Shown in pieces: positions 14,943-22,612 of a stretch of DNA of 24,548 bases. The DNA lies in NCBI GenBank assembly GCA_020720965.1, contig DYNS01000006.1, positions 1 to 24,548 on the forward strand, written 5' to 3'. The notes under the pieces were generated by a model, which saw only the letters and a list, made by a program, of their open reading frames with translations, searched no databases and was not told where the DNA came from. Made by a program: the position numbers and the translations under genes. The DNA is from Anaerolinea sp. GTDB taxonomy: Bacteria > Chloroflexota > Anaerolineae > Anaerolineales > Villigracilaceae. Positions within the stretch are counted from its first letter, which is position 1. Every line of letters starts with the position of its first letter.

Positions 14943-16001
14943 ATGTCCATCATCCCCACCCTGCCCGGCATCACCTCCCAGATGATTGCCACTCCCCGCT
15001 TGCAAACTCACGTCCTCTTCAGCGGGGAGGAGGACGGCACGCCCGTCCTCTTTCTGCACGGCAACGCTTCTTCCGCCACCTTTTGGGAAGAGCAAATGCT
15101 TCTCCTCCCTGCCGGTTTTCGCGGCATCGCCCCCGACCTGCGCGGTTACGGCGACACCGAAGACCAACCGATAGACGCGACTCGCGGCATGGCTGATTGG
15201 GTCGAAGACATCCTCGCCCTGTTGGATGCCCTTGGCGTGGAGAAAACCCACCTGGTTGGTCATTCCATGGGCGGGACTCTCGTCTTCAACCTGGTCGCCG
15301 CTGCCCCGGCGCGGATACTCACCGGAACAGTCGTCAACCCCGGCTCCCCCTATGGTTTCGGCGGCTCCAAAGGCGTGGAGGGCATCCCCTGCTACGGAGA
15401 CTGCGCCGGTTCCGGCGGCGGCATCGTCAACCCGGAATTCCCCAAACTCATGGCAGCCGGAGACCGCTCCTCCGACAATCCCCAAGCCTCCCCCCGCGTG
15501 GTCATGAACTCCTTCTACTGGAAACCGCCCTTCACCCCCGCCCGCGAAGAAGACCTGCTCACCTCCCTGATGAGCGAAAAAGTGGGATCGGAAAAATACC
15601 CCGGCGATTTTGTTCCCTCCGCCAACTGGCCCAACGTTGCCCCCGGAAAATTCGGACCCATCAATGCCCTCTCCCCTAAGTACGTTGCCGACTCGGTCCA
15701 AAAATTTATCACCGCCGACCCCAAGCCCCTCATGCACTGGGTGCGCGGCGACTCGGACATGATAGTCTCCGACAATTCCTTCTTCGACTTCGGCACTCTC
15801 GGCAAAATGGGCTTTGTCCCCGGCTACCCCGGCGAAGAAATTTACCCCCCGCAGCCGATGGTCAGCCAAACCCGCCACGTTTTGCAGCAATATGGCAACT
15901 ACCAGGAGACTGTCATCGCCGAAACCGGCCACAGCCCCTTCATCGAAAAATCGCAAGAATTTGCACAAATCTTGTCAGTGACAGTGGATAGCGGACAGTA
16001 A
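14943..16001 (+). CDS. Alpha/beta hydrolase 1
   Basis: This 352-residue alpha/beta hydrolase shows the oxyanion motif 'LFLHGNAS' (37-43), the nucleophile elbow 'GHSMGG' with Ser108, a likely acid in 'WVRGDSD' (Asp270 or Asp272) and His330 in 'ETGHSPF'. An insert of roughly 130 residues between the nucleophile and acid regions ('GGSKGVEGIPCYGDCAGSGG' and onward) is a large cap that would shape the substrate pocket. It could cleave an ester, lactone or C-C bond; the substrate is unknown. There is no signal peptide. AAAGGAG at 14931-14937 is 5 nt before the ATG. The C-terminal residues SVTVDSGQ and the stop codon are encoded by repeat DNA, giving a tail almost the same as that of the KAS III-like protein. 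Confidence 0.88.
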   Translation: MSIIPTLPGITSQMIATPRLQTHVLFSGEEDGTPVLFLHGNASSATFWEEQMLLLPAGFRGIAPDLRGYGDTEDQPIDATRGMADWVEDILALLDALGVEKTHLVGHSMGGTLVFNLVAAAPARILTGTVVNPGSPYGFGGSKGVEGIPCYGDCAGSGGGIVNPEFPKLMAAGDRSSDNPQASPRVVMNSFYWKPPFTPAREEDLLTSLMSEKVGSEKYPGDFVPSANWPNVAPGKFGPINALSPKYVADSVQKFITADPKPLMHWVRGDSDMIVSDNSFFDFGTLGKMGFVPGYPGEEIYPPQPMVSQTRHVLQQYGNYQETVIAETGHSPFIEKSQEFAQILSVTVDSGQ

Positions 16002-16079
16002 CAGTAACAGCCCCCATCCCCGACTATTGCCGCTCCTCACTTATCACTTTCCACTTTCCACTTATCACCTGCCACTGAC
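15973..16079 (+). repeat. Repeat-filled spacer including six heptads
   Basis: The left part (GTCAGTGACAGTGGATAGCG, GACAGTAACAGTAACAG) overlaps the end of the hydrolase gene. A short non-repetitive stretch follows (about 16008-16037). Six consecutive units then appear: CACTTAT, CACTTTC, CACTTTC, CACTTAT, CACCTGC, CACTGAC (16038-16079). They end one base before the AAGGAG ribosome-binding site of the thiolase gene (16081-16086). Confidence 0.9.
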
Positions 16080-16091
16080 AAAGGAGTCCCC

Positions 16092-17357
16092 ATGCCCACC
16101 ACCTCCCTGCCTCGCGGCGTAGCCATTATTGGCGCGGGAATGTCCAAATTTGGCGCATTCCCAGAGAAAAACAGCCGCGACCTCTTTGTAGAAGCCTACA
16201 AAGACCTGCTCGCCAGCGTAGAAAAAGGCTTTGACCCTCGCCAAATCGAATCCTTCTACCTCGGCAACTTCTCCAGCGACCTCTTTGAGCATCAAGCCCA
16301 CATGGCTCCCCTGCTCGCGGATGCCGTTGGGCTAACCCCCATCCCTGCCGCCAGGGTGGAAAACGCCTGCGCCAGCGGTGCAACTGCCCTCCGTCAGGGG
16401 GTTATGGCAATTGCCTCCGGCATGGCAGATGCCGTTCTCGTTGGCGGCGCGGAGAAAATGACCAACCTCCCCACCGCCGATGTCACCGACACCCTCGCCG
16501 CCGCCGCCGACATGGCATTTGAAATTTCGGCAGGCTTCACCTTCCCTGGTTTTTACGCTGCCATCGCCACCGCCTACATGGCAAAATACGGCATGAAGCC
16601 GGAACACCTGATGAATGTCGCCCTCAAGAACCACGAAAACGGCGCCCTCAACCCCAACGCCCAATTTGGCGTTACCATCCAAAAATGGATGGAAGGTCGG
16701 GTTGCTGCCGCCCTCAAAAAAGGCAAGCCCGCCCCCACCTGGCAAACTGTGATGGATTTCCTGCATGACGATTCTGCCAACCCCATGGTTGCCTGGCCCC
16801 TGCGGCTCTTTGATTGTTCCCCCATTACCGATGGCGCCTCCGCCCTGCTGCTTGTCCCCGCAGACCGGGCAAAAGACTACACCGACACCCCCATCTACAT
16901 CACTGGCAGCGGGCAAGCCTCCGATTCTGCCCTGCACGACCGCGCCGACCTGACGGCTCTCCCAGCCGCCCAACGCGCCGCCGCCCAGGCGTACCAGATG
17001 GCGGGCGTAACGGCGCGGGATATTCGCATTGCCGAAGTGCATGACTGCTTCACCATTGCGGAAGTTGTCGCCACCGAAGACCTGGGCTTTTTTGCCCCCG
17101 GCGAAGGCTATCGCGCCGCCGAAGACGGAGTAACTGCCCGGGACGGGGCAAAACCCATCAACACCAGCGGCGGACTCAAATCCAAAGGGCATCCGGTGGG
17201 GGCTTCCGGCGTTGCCCAGGCGGTGGAAGTCTTCAAACAGATGCGTGGACAAGCCGGGGCAAGGCAGGTAAGCGGCGATGTTCCGCTGGCGCTCACCCAC
17301 AATGTCGGCGCAACCGGCTCCACCTGCCTGGTTCACATTTACGAGCGAAAGGACTAA
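16092..17357 (+). CDS. SCP-x / archaeal-type thiolase
   Basis: This 421-residue thiolase would cleave 3-ketoacyl-CoA or condense acyl-CoAs. The nucleophile Cys93 is in 'ENACASGA'. His317 is in 'EVHDCFT', and His367 in 'GGLKSKGHPVGASG'. The final motif is 'HNVGATG' (His403), typical of SCP-x and archaeal thiolases, in place of the CxGxG of classical enzymes. All residues needed for thiolysis are present. The DUF35 gene follows after 5 nt; thiolase/DUF35 pairs form complexes in archaea (with HMG-CoA synthase) and in actinobacterial steroid side-chain aldolases, so a complex is likely here. AAGGAG at 16081-16086 serves the ATG. Retro-aldol activity as in Ltp2 is an alternative, although the full thiolase set argues for thiolase. 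Confidence 0.92.
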   Translation: MPTTSLPRGVAIIGAGMSKFGAFPEKNSRDLFVEAYKDLLASVEKGFDPRQIESFYLGNFSSDLFEHQAHMAPLLADAVGLTPIPAARVENACASGATALRQGVMAIASGMADAVLVGGAEKMTNLPTADVTDTLAAAADMAFEISAGFTFPGFYAAIATAYMAKYGMKPEHLMNVALKNHENGALNPNAQFGVTIQKWMEGRVAAALKKGKPAPTWQTVMDFLHDDSANPMVAWPLRLFDCSPITDGASALLLVPADRAKDYTDTPIYITGSGQASDSALHDRADLTALPAAQRAAAQAYQMAGVTARDIRIAEVHDCFTIAEVVATEDLGFFAPGEGYRAAEDGVTARDGAKPINTSGGLKSKGHPVGASGVAQAVEVFKQMRGQAGARQVSGDVPLALTHNVGATGSTCLVHIYERKD

Positions 17358-17362
17358 CCGCC

Positions 17363-17776
17363 ATGACCCCAGACCAACCCTCCCGCCCCTTTACGGCGGC
17401 TTCGTTCAATCAATACCTTGCCGAAGGCAAACTGATGGCTTCGCGCTGCGAAGGTTGCGGCGCAGTTCACCTGCCGCCGCGTGCCATCTGCCCCGCCTGC
17501 CACAGCGCCAACCTGCAATGGCAGGAAGAAAGCGACTCTGCGACCCTGGCAGCCTTTACCGTTATCTATGTCGCTCCCAGCGCCCAAATTGCCCTGGGCT
17601 ACGGGCGGGAGAAGCCCTACCTCAGCGGCATTGTCCAAACCCCTGGCGGGCAAAAAATCAGCGCCCGAATCGAAGGCTTCGACCCGCTCCAGCCCGAAAG
17701 CATTCACGTTGGCGCTCCCCTCCAGCGTGTATCCGATTCCCCAGCCCTCACCTACCGCGCTGTAACCGAAGCGTAA
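17363..17776 (+). CDS. DUF35 / OB-fold zinc-ribbon protein, thiolase partner
   Basis: This 137-residue protein has an N-terminal helix, a rubredoxin-like zinc ribbon with Cys29, Cys32, Cys43 and Cys46 ('CEGCG...CPACH'), and an OB-fold C-terminal part ('GIVQTPGGQKISARIEGF'). Such proteins bind acyl-CoA and link or activate thiolase-fold enzymes. The ATG lies 5 nt after the thiolase stop, with AAGGA at 17349-17353 inside the end of the thiolase gene, so the two are almost certainly co-translated. The length is standard for the family. Confidence 0.92.
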   Translation: MTPDQPSRPFTAASFNQYLAEGKLMASRCEGCGAVHLPPRAICPACHSANLQWQEESDSATLAAFTVIYVAPSAQIALGYGREKPYLSGIVQTPGGQKISARIEGFDPLQPESIHVGAPLQRVSDSPALTYRAVTEA

Positions 17777-17782
17777 CCGGGA

Positions 17783-17874
17783 TAATGGATAGTTGCTAGT
17801 CGTCAGTTACAGAAAACTGACACCACTAACCACTACCCACTGTCCACTGACACTGTCCAACACCCACTGAAAGG
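17783..17874 (+). repeat. Repeat-family spacer with GTCAGTT hairpin
   Basis: A left arm (TAATGGATAGTTGCTAGTC) leads to GTCAGTT (17802-17808), loop ACAGAA and AACTGAC (17815-17821), a perfect 7-bp hairpin. Right-arm units then run on: CACCACTAACCACTACC, CACTGTCCACTGACACTGTC, CAACACCCACTGA. The array ends at the AAAGGA ribosome-binding site of the SDR gene. Confidence 0.85.
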
Positions 17875-17883
17875 ATTTTCACC

Positions 17884-18648
17884 ATGCGTATGAAAGAAAA
17901 AGTTGTCCTCGTCACCGGCGGGGCGGCAGGGATTGGTAAAGCCACCGCCCTGCGCTTTGCCGAAGAAGGCGCAACCGTTGTTATTTGCGACCTGAATGAA
18001 GCCGCTGCACAAGAAACTCTCGCCCTGCTGGGCGAGAAAGCCGCCTTTTACAAGGTCAACGTTGCCAGTCGCGCCGATGTGCAAGCCTGGGTGGACGCGG
18101 TGAAGGAAAAGTTCGGGCGGGTGGATGTGCTGGTAAACAACGCCGGAATTTTGCGGGACGGGCAACTGATTAAATTCAAAGAAGGCGCTCTCGTGGGGCA
18201 AATGGCAGAAGCCGAGTTTGACGCGGTCATTTCCGTCAACCTTAAGGGCGTGTTCAACTGCACCCAAGCCGTTGCCCCGCTCATGGCGGCGCAAAAGGGC
18301 GGGGTTATCCTCAACGCCACCTCCATTGTGGGGCTGGATGGTAACTTTGGGCAAACCAACTATGTCGCCGCCAAAGCGGGCGTCATTGGCATGACCAAAG
18401 TTTGGGCGCGGGAACTGGGCAAGTTCGGTATCCGCGTTAATGCCGTTGCCCCGGGATTTACCGCCACCGAAATGGTGACCGCGATGCCGGAAAAAGTGCT
18501 GGACGGCATGAAAGCTCGCACTCCCCTCGGTCGGCTGGGCGAACCGCGCGACATCGCCAACGCCTATCTCTTCCTCGCATCAGACGAAGCCTCCTTCATC
18601 ACCGGCGAAACCCTGCGGGTGGACGGCGGCATTGTAGTAGGAACCTAA
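17884..18648 (+). CDS. Short-chain dehydrogenase/reductase (FabG-like)
   Basis: This 254-residue classical SDR has the nucleotide-binding 'TGGAAGIG' (11-18), 'NNAG' (85-88), Asn119, Ser147, Tyr160 and Lys164 ('TNYVAAKAG'). The C-terminal 'GETLRVDGGI' is also typical. It probably interconverts a 3-hydroxyacyl thioester or another secondary alcohol and its ketone with NAD(P); Asp36 after strand 2 ('VVICDLNE') favours NAD(H). In this cluster it could produce the 3-ketoacyl-CoA used by the thiolase. A second in-frame ATG (residue 3) is possible. AAAGGA lies about 8 nt before the start, immediately after the repeat array. Confidence 0.92.
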   Translation: MRMKEKVVLVTGGAAGIGKATALRFAEEGATVVICDLNEAAAQETLALLGEKAAFYKVNVASRADVQAWVDAVKEKFGRVDVLVNNAGILRDGQLIKFKEGALVGQMAEAEFDAVISVNLKGVFNCTQAVAPLMAAQKGGVILNATSIVGLDGNFGQTNYVAAKAGVIGMTKVWARELGKFGIRVNAVAPGFTATEMVTAMPEKVLDGMKARTPLGRLGEPRDIANAYLFLASDEASFITGETLRVDGGIVVGT

Positions 18649-18654
18649 AAACCA

Positions 18655-18718
18655 GTGAGAAGTGGTAAGAAAACGCCGCTTTTCACTTTCCACTTGCCCC
18701 TTTCCACTTTGCCACTAT
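18655..18718 (+). repeat. Repeat-family spacer overlapping the second ligase start
   Basis: A left arm (CAGTGAGAAGTGGTA) is followed by AGAAAAC (18668-18674) and the right-arm heptads CACTTTC, CACTTGC, CCCTTTC, CACTTTG and CCACTAT (18684-18718). The last unit overlaps the ATG at 18717. No ribosome-binding site is seen. Confidence 0.85.
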
Positions 18719-20231
18719 GTACGACATCCTCCCCCGCCGCGCCCGGCTGACACCTAACCGCCAAGCCTTGTATGACCTGCATACCGGGCTGCGTTATTCC
18801 TATGCCGACCTGAACGCCCGCGCCAATCGCGCCGCCCACCTCCTGCGGGAGCGTTATGGCGTGCAAAAAGGCGACCGGGTTGCCATTTTGGCGCAGAACT
18901 CCATTGCCTATGTGGATTTGCTCTTTGGGCTAATGAAGTTGGGCGCGGTCCTTGCGCCCCTCAACTGGCGGCTTACCGCCCGCGAACTGATTTACATCGT
19001 CAATGACTGTCAGCCCAAGGTCATGCTCGTAGGTGCGGACTTTGCCGGGGTGTGGCAGGAGATGTGCGGGGAGGTTGCTGTTCCGGTAACGCTCTCGTTG
19101 GAAGGGGCGCAAATTGCCGGGGCGGGAGAGTACGAATCGGAACTGGAGCAGGCTTCGGCGGCGGAGCCTCCCCTCCCCTCCCTCAGCGGGGAGGATGCCT
19201 GTTGCATCCTCTACACTTCCGGCACAACCGGCAAGCCCAAGGGCGCGGTCATCCCCCAACGCCAGGTTTTTTGGAATGCCGTCAATACCGTCATCTCCTG
19301 GGGGCTTACGGAGAAGGATGTTTCGCCCATCCTGACCCCCATGTTTCATTCTGGCGGGTTGTTTGTATTCCTTACGCCGCTGTTTTACGCGGGCGGGCGG
19401 GTTGTGCTGGGACGCAATTTTGACCCGGAAGCCTCGCTGCGCCTGATTGGCGAGGAAGGTTGCACCGTTATCTTGGGCGTTCCCACCCTGTTTCAGGTGT
19501 GGATGAATTCCCCCGCCTTTGCGGATGCCGATTTTGGGCATGTTCACTTTTTCATCAGCGGTGGCGCGCCCTGCCCCCCGGCGTTGATTGCGGACTGGCA
19601 TCGCCTGAAGGGTGTTACCGTCCGGCAGGGCTACGGGCTGACCGAAGTGGGGGTGAATTGCTTCTCCATGACGGACGAAGAGGCGCTGACAAAGGTCGGC
19701 TCGGTGGGCAAGCCCATTCTTCATAGCGATATGCGCCTGGTGAATGCCGCCGGAGAAGATGTGCCGTCCGGAGTCACCGGCGAGCTGCTCATTCACGGGG
19801 CGCACGTTTGCCTCGGTTATTGGAATCGACCCGAAGCCACCGCCGAAGCCTTGCAGGATGGCTGGTTTCATACCGGCGATATGGCAAGGCAGGACGAAGA
19901 AGGTTATTTTTACATCGCCGGACGGCTGAAGGATATGCTCATCAGCGGCGGCGAGAATGTGTACGCGGCCGAGGTGGAAGCTGTCTTTCGCGAACACCCG
20001 GCAGTGCAAGATGCTGCCCTGGTGGGTGTTCCGGATGAGAAATGGGGCGAGGTGGGGCGCATGTTCGTCCTGCTCAAGCCCGCGCAAAGCGCCTCCACCG
20101 AAGAGTTACTGGCGTTTTGCGCCGGGCGGCTGGCAAGGTATAAAATTCCCAAGCAAATCCGCTTTGTAGAAAGTTTGCCCTACTCGCCGTATGGAAAAGT
20201 GATGAAAGCAGAGTTGAAAAGTGAAAAGTGA
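18717..20231 (+). CDS. Acyl-CoA ligase 2 (AMP-binding)
   Basis: This 504-residue enzyme is a paralogue of the ligase at 13365-14882, alike along its whole length. It has 'LYTSGTTGKPKGA' (165-177), 'GYGLTEVG', 'HTGDMARQDEEGYFYIAG', 'LISGGENVYAAEVE' and the A10 lysine K494 ('PYGKVMKAEL'). It would activate a carboxylic acid with ATP and CoA; different pocket residues suggest a different substrate from ligase 1. It lacks the four-helix-bundle extension. The ATG at 18717 has no Shine-Dalgarno site and lies in a heptad repeat. The C-terminal KSEK and TGA stop come from GAAAAGTG repeats. A GC-rich hairpin insert encodes PPLPSLSGED before motif A3. Confidence 0.92.
   Translation: MYDILPRRARLTPNRQALYDLHTGLRYSYADLNARANRAAHLLRERYGVQKGDRVAILAQNSIAYVDLLFGLMKLGAVLAPLNWRLTARELIYIVNDCQPKVMLVGADFAGVWQEMCGEVAVPVTLSLEGAQIAGAGEYESELEQASAAEPPLPSLSGEDACCILYTSGTTGKPKGAVIPQRQVFWNAVNTVISWGLTEKDVSPILTPMFHSGGLFVFLTPLFYAGGRVVLGRNFDPEASLRLIGEEGCTVILGVPTLFQVWMNSPAFADADFGHVHFFISGGAPCPPALIADWHRLKGVTVRQGYGLTEVGVNCFSMTDEEALTKVGSVGKPILHSDMRLVNAAGEDVPSGVTGELLIHGAHVCLGYWNRPEATAEALQDGWFHTGDMARQDEEGYFYIAGRLKDMLISGGENVYAAEVEAVFREHPAVQDAALVGVPDEKWGEVGRMFVLLKPAQSASTEELLAFCAGRLARYKIPKQIRFVESLPYSPYGKVMKAELKSEK
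19172..19194 (+). repeat. GC-rich hairpin inside the ligase 2 coding sequence
   Basis: CCTCCCC (19172-19178) pairs with GGGGAGG (19188-19194) across a 9-nt loop. It is preceded by another CCTCCCC copy at 19167-19173. It encodes the Pro/Ser-rich loop around residues 152-160, close to where ligase 1 carries its heptad insertion. Confidence 0.55.
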
Positions 20232-20262
20232 TAAGTGACAGGTTTTCTTCCCACTTACCACT
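20214..20262 (-). repeat. Repeat-family element in inverted orientation
   Basis: GAAAAGTGAAAAGTGATAAGTG is the complement of CACTTAT/CACTTTT heptads. GTTTTCT (20242-20248) is the complement of the AGAAAAC core, and CCCACTTACCACTGG completes the other arm. The ligase 2 stop TGA (20229-20231) lies in the first arm. The last unit merges into the GGAGG ribosome-binding site at 20263-20267. Confidence 0.8.
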
Positions 20263-20272
20263 GGAGGTTCCT

Positions 20273-21073
20273 ATGCCCAAAATCAAAACCAACGCAATCG
20301 AAATCTACTACGAAATTCATGGCTCCGGCACTCCGCTGGTGTTAATTTCCGGGTTGGGCTACTCGGCTTGGGAATGGCATAAAATGGTTCCCTTTCTCGC
20401 GCCGCATTTTCAAGTCATCACCTTCGACAATCGCGGTGCGGGGCAAAGCGCCAAACCCGCCGGGGCGTACACCGCCTCCCTGCTGGCAGAAGACATCGCC
20501 GGGCTGCTCGATTCCCTCGGCATCGACTCGGCGATTGTGATGGGGCATTCCATGGGTGGATTCATCGCCCAGGCATTCGCCCTTGCTTACCCGCAGCGAG
20601 TCCGCCGTCTCATTCTGGCTTCCACCAATTTTGGTGGGCCGCATCATGTGCCAATCACCGCCGAGGCGATGAAAGTTATCTCGGATGTAAGCAGCGACCC
20701 GCTAACCCGCTTCAAAAATGGGCTGCAAGTAAGCACCGCGCCCGGCTTTGTTCAGGCTCACCCGGAAGTAATAGAGGAATGGCTGCAATGGCGGCTGCAA
20801 AACCCGGTAGACCCGGCTGGCTACCAATCACAGATGATGATTGGGCTGGGGCTTCTCCCCGAAGCCGCCTGCTTCGAGCATAAACTGGCGCAAATCACTG
20901 CGCCCACCCTCATCCTCTTCGGCGCACACGATAAGGTCGTCCCTCCCGCCAACGCGCCCCTGCTCGCCGCCCAGCTGCCCAACAGCCAGGTCCTCATTTT
21001 GCCGGATGCCGGTCACTTTTTCCCCCTCGAAACGCCCCAAGCCGCATCCCAGGCGCTGATAGATTTCTGCTAA
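20273..21073 (+). CDS. Alpha/beta hydrolase 2
   Basis: This 266-residue single-domain alpha/beta hydrolase has Ser93 in 'GHSMGG', Asp220 in 'LFGAHDKVVP' and His248 in 'PDAGHFFPLE'. The HG-type oxyanion motif is replaced by 'LISGLGYS', and 'FDNRGAGQS' is the usual strand-4 motif. It resembles enol-lactonase (PcaD-like) and other small esterases; the substrate is not assignable. There is no signal peptide. The ATG at 20273 is set by GGAGG (20263-20267) and the family N-terminus; an upstream in-frame GTG at 20228 lies within the preceding gene and repeat. It ends the enzyme block before the transporter genes. Confidence 0.9.
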   Translation: MPKIKTNAIEIYYEIHGSGTPLVLISGLGYSAWEWHKMVPFLAPHFQVITFDNRGAGQSAKPAGAYTASLLAEDIAGLLDSLGIDSAIVMGHSMGGFIAQAFALAYPQRVRRLILASTNFGGPHHVPITAEAMKVISDVSSDPLTRFKNGLQVSTAPGFVQAHPEVIEEWLQWRLQNPVDPAGYQSQMMIGLGLLPEAACFEHKLAQITAPTLILFGAHDKVVPPANAPLLAAQLPNSQVLILPDAGHFFPLETPQAASQALIDFC

Positions 21074-21077
21074 CTCT

Positions 21078-21107
21078 CCCTCACCCCGCTCCAAGCCCAG
21101 GTGAGGG
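21078..21107 (+). repeat. Imperfect-terminator-like hairpin after hydrolase 2
   Basis: CCCTCACC (21078-21085) pairs with GGTGAGGG (21100-21107) across a 14-nt loop. It starts 5 nt after the hydrolase stop. There is no T-run, so it is either a weak terminator or a dispersed repeat. Confidence 0.45.
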
Positions 21108-21128
21108 CAAATCCCCTTTGTGTTGTAA

Positions 21129-21146
21129 CGCGAAGCATACTTCGCG
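21129..21146. promoter_or_regulatory. CGCGAAG-CATA-CTTCGCG inverted repeat upstream of the transporter operon
   Basis: This perfect 7-bp inverted repeat with a 4-nt centre lies 58 nt before the receptor gene. It may be an operator or a mobile palindromic repeat. The 131-nt spacer (21074-21204) is the only one after 11.9 kb with no CACTGAC-type repeats. It otherwise holds the CCCTCACC hairpin and the GGAGGAG ribosome-binding site. Confidence 0.45.
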
Positions 21147-21204
21147 GCACACCGAACCGGCAAACCAAAATTTGCCCATATTTTCTTCTGGAGGAGAACC
21201 GTTT

Positions 21205-22605
21205 ATGAAACACCTACGCACCATCCTGATGTTGATTGTGGTCTTCGCGCTGACGCTTTCTGCCTGCGCCCCAGCCGCCACCCCCGCCCCGGTGGAAGAA
21301 CCCGCCCCCGCCGAGCCGACTGCCGCGCCGATGGAACCCACCGCAGCCCCGGCAGAACCCACCGCCGAACCTGCTCCGGCGGGTCTCACCTGCGCCGAGC
21401 CTATTAAAGTCGGGCTGATTACGGATGTCTCCGGCGCTCTCGCCATCTACGGCGCTCACATCCTGCGCTCCTTCATGCTCGGCATGGAATACGTCTCCGG
21501 CGCACCCGGCTCCGCCGGTGAAAAGTTCGACATCGCTGCCGCACAGGAAAACACCTTCAAAGTGGAAAACTGCGAAATTCAGGTCTTTGTCCGGGACGAT
21601 GCCAGCAACCCCGAAAACACCGCCACCATTGCCCGCGAACTGATTGACGTGCAAAAGGTGAATATCCTGGTTGGCACCGTCTCTTCCGGCGCGACTGCCA
21701 CCCTGCAAGGCATCGCCTTCGAGAGCAAAATTCCTCTCATTGTTGCCCCCGCCGCCGCCAACGACATCACCGGTGTCAACTTCAACGAATACACCTTCCG
21801 CACCAGCCGCAACAACTATCAGGATGCCATCAACGAATGCGCTTACCTGACCAAGCAATACGCATCCTTCATCCAAATTGCGCCAGATTACGCCTTCGGG
21901 CGCGGCTCTGCCGCCGCCTTCCGGGATGCCTGCACCCTCAACGGCGCAACCTTCGTAGCCGAAGACATCTTCGCCCCGCTCGACACCACCGACTTCACCA
22001 CCTACATGGAACAAATTGCCAACTCCGGCGCCGAATCCTACATCGTCTCTTGGGCGGGCGGCGGCTTCGTCCCGCTGATGCAGGCAGCCAAAGACCAGGG
22101 CGTAACCGACACCATGGCGCTCGGCGCGACCTTCATCGACAACACCCTCATGCCGGTCTGGTACGGCAATGCAGTCGGTAGCACAAGCGGCATCATCTAC
22201 CACTACAGCGCCCCCCAGAACAACCCCATCAACGACTTTTTGGTCGCCAACACCAAACCGCGCTACGGCGTAAACCCCGACCTGTTTGATGCCGATGGCA
22301 TGAACGCCGCCATTATGCTGGTCGAAGCCCTCAAACTCAGCGGCGGCGCAGCCGATGGCGCTTCCCTCGTCAAGGTCATGGAAGGCATGACCTTTGAAGG
22401 ACCCAAAGGCACGGTTTACATCCGTCCCGAAGACCACGTCGCCATTCAGGATATGTACATCCTCAAACTCACCAACGTCACCGACCCGGATGCGGCCTTC
22501 TACGAATACGTAGACACCACCCGCCCCGAACCGCCCTGCCTCCTCCCCGAAGCCCTCAAAGACCGCTGCGGCGCTCTGCCCTACGGCAGCCTGAGCGGAC
22601 AATAG
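21205..22605 (+). CDS. Liv-type ABC transporter substrate-binding lipoprotein
   Basis: This 466-residue lipoprotein receptor catches substrate outside the membrane for the ABC importer encoded downstream. The signal peptide (residues 1-20) ends with 'LTLSAC', lipidated Cys21. A disordered Pro/Ala/Glu/Thr linker (about 22-63, with repeats such as PTAAP and AEPTAEP) tethers the binding domain (about 64-440) to the membrane. That domain is of the LivJ/Peripla_BP_6 type: 'IKVGLITDVSGALAIYGAHI', 'VNILVGTVSSGATATLQGIA' and 'DLFDADGMNAAIMLVEALK'. The family binds branched amino acids but also aromatic and other carboxylates, amides and urea. GGAGGAG (21190-21196) sits 8 nt before the ATG, the best ribosome-binding site in the operon, as expected for an abundant receptor. 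The stop is followed within 8 nt by a perfect hairpin. Confidence 0.93.
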   Translation: MKHLRTILMLIVVFALTLSACAPAATPAPVEEPAPAEPTAAPMEPTAAPAEPTAEPAPAGLTCAEPIKVGLITDVSGALAIYGAHILRSFMLGMEYVSGAPGSAGEKFDIAAAQENTFKVENCEIQVFVRDDASNPENTATIARELIDVQKVNILVGTVSSGATATLQGIAFESKIPLIVAPAAANDITGVNFNEYTFRTSRNNYQDAINECAYLTKQYASFIQIAPDYAFGRGSAAAFRDACTLNGATFVAEDIFAPLDTTDFTTYMEQIANSGAESYIVSWAGGGFVPLMQAAKDQGVTDTMALGATFIDNTLMPVWYGNAVGSTSGIIYHYSAPQNNPINDFLVANTKPRYGVNPDLFDADGMNAAIMLVEALKLSGGAADGASLVKVMEGMTFEGPKGTVYIRPEDHVAIQDMYILKLTNVTDPDAAFYEYVDTTRPEPPCLLPEALKDRCGALPYGSLSGQ

Positions 22606-22612
22606 TTACAGT

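Noticed and set aside
14445..15968. 507-codon minus-strand open frame opposite ligase 1 and hydrolase 1
   Set aside because: It is Gly/Val/Phe-rich with no recognisable motif and mirrors two well-supported plus-strand genes; it is a codon-bias shadow.
16038..16079. Possible CRISPR array
   Set aside because: Units are 7 nt in direct tandem without spacers, and no cas genes are present.
17363..17776. DUF35 protein as a nucleic-acid-binding OB-fold protein
   Set aside because: The position 5 nt after a SCP-x-type thiolase and the four-Cys ribbon fit the acyl-CoA-binding partner role better.
21214..22602. 462-codon minus-strand open frame opposite the receptor gene
   Set aside because: It is a low-complexity Gly/Val product lying exactly opposite a convincing lipoprotein gene.
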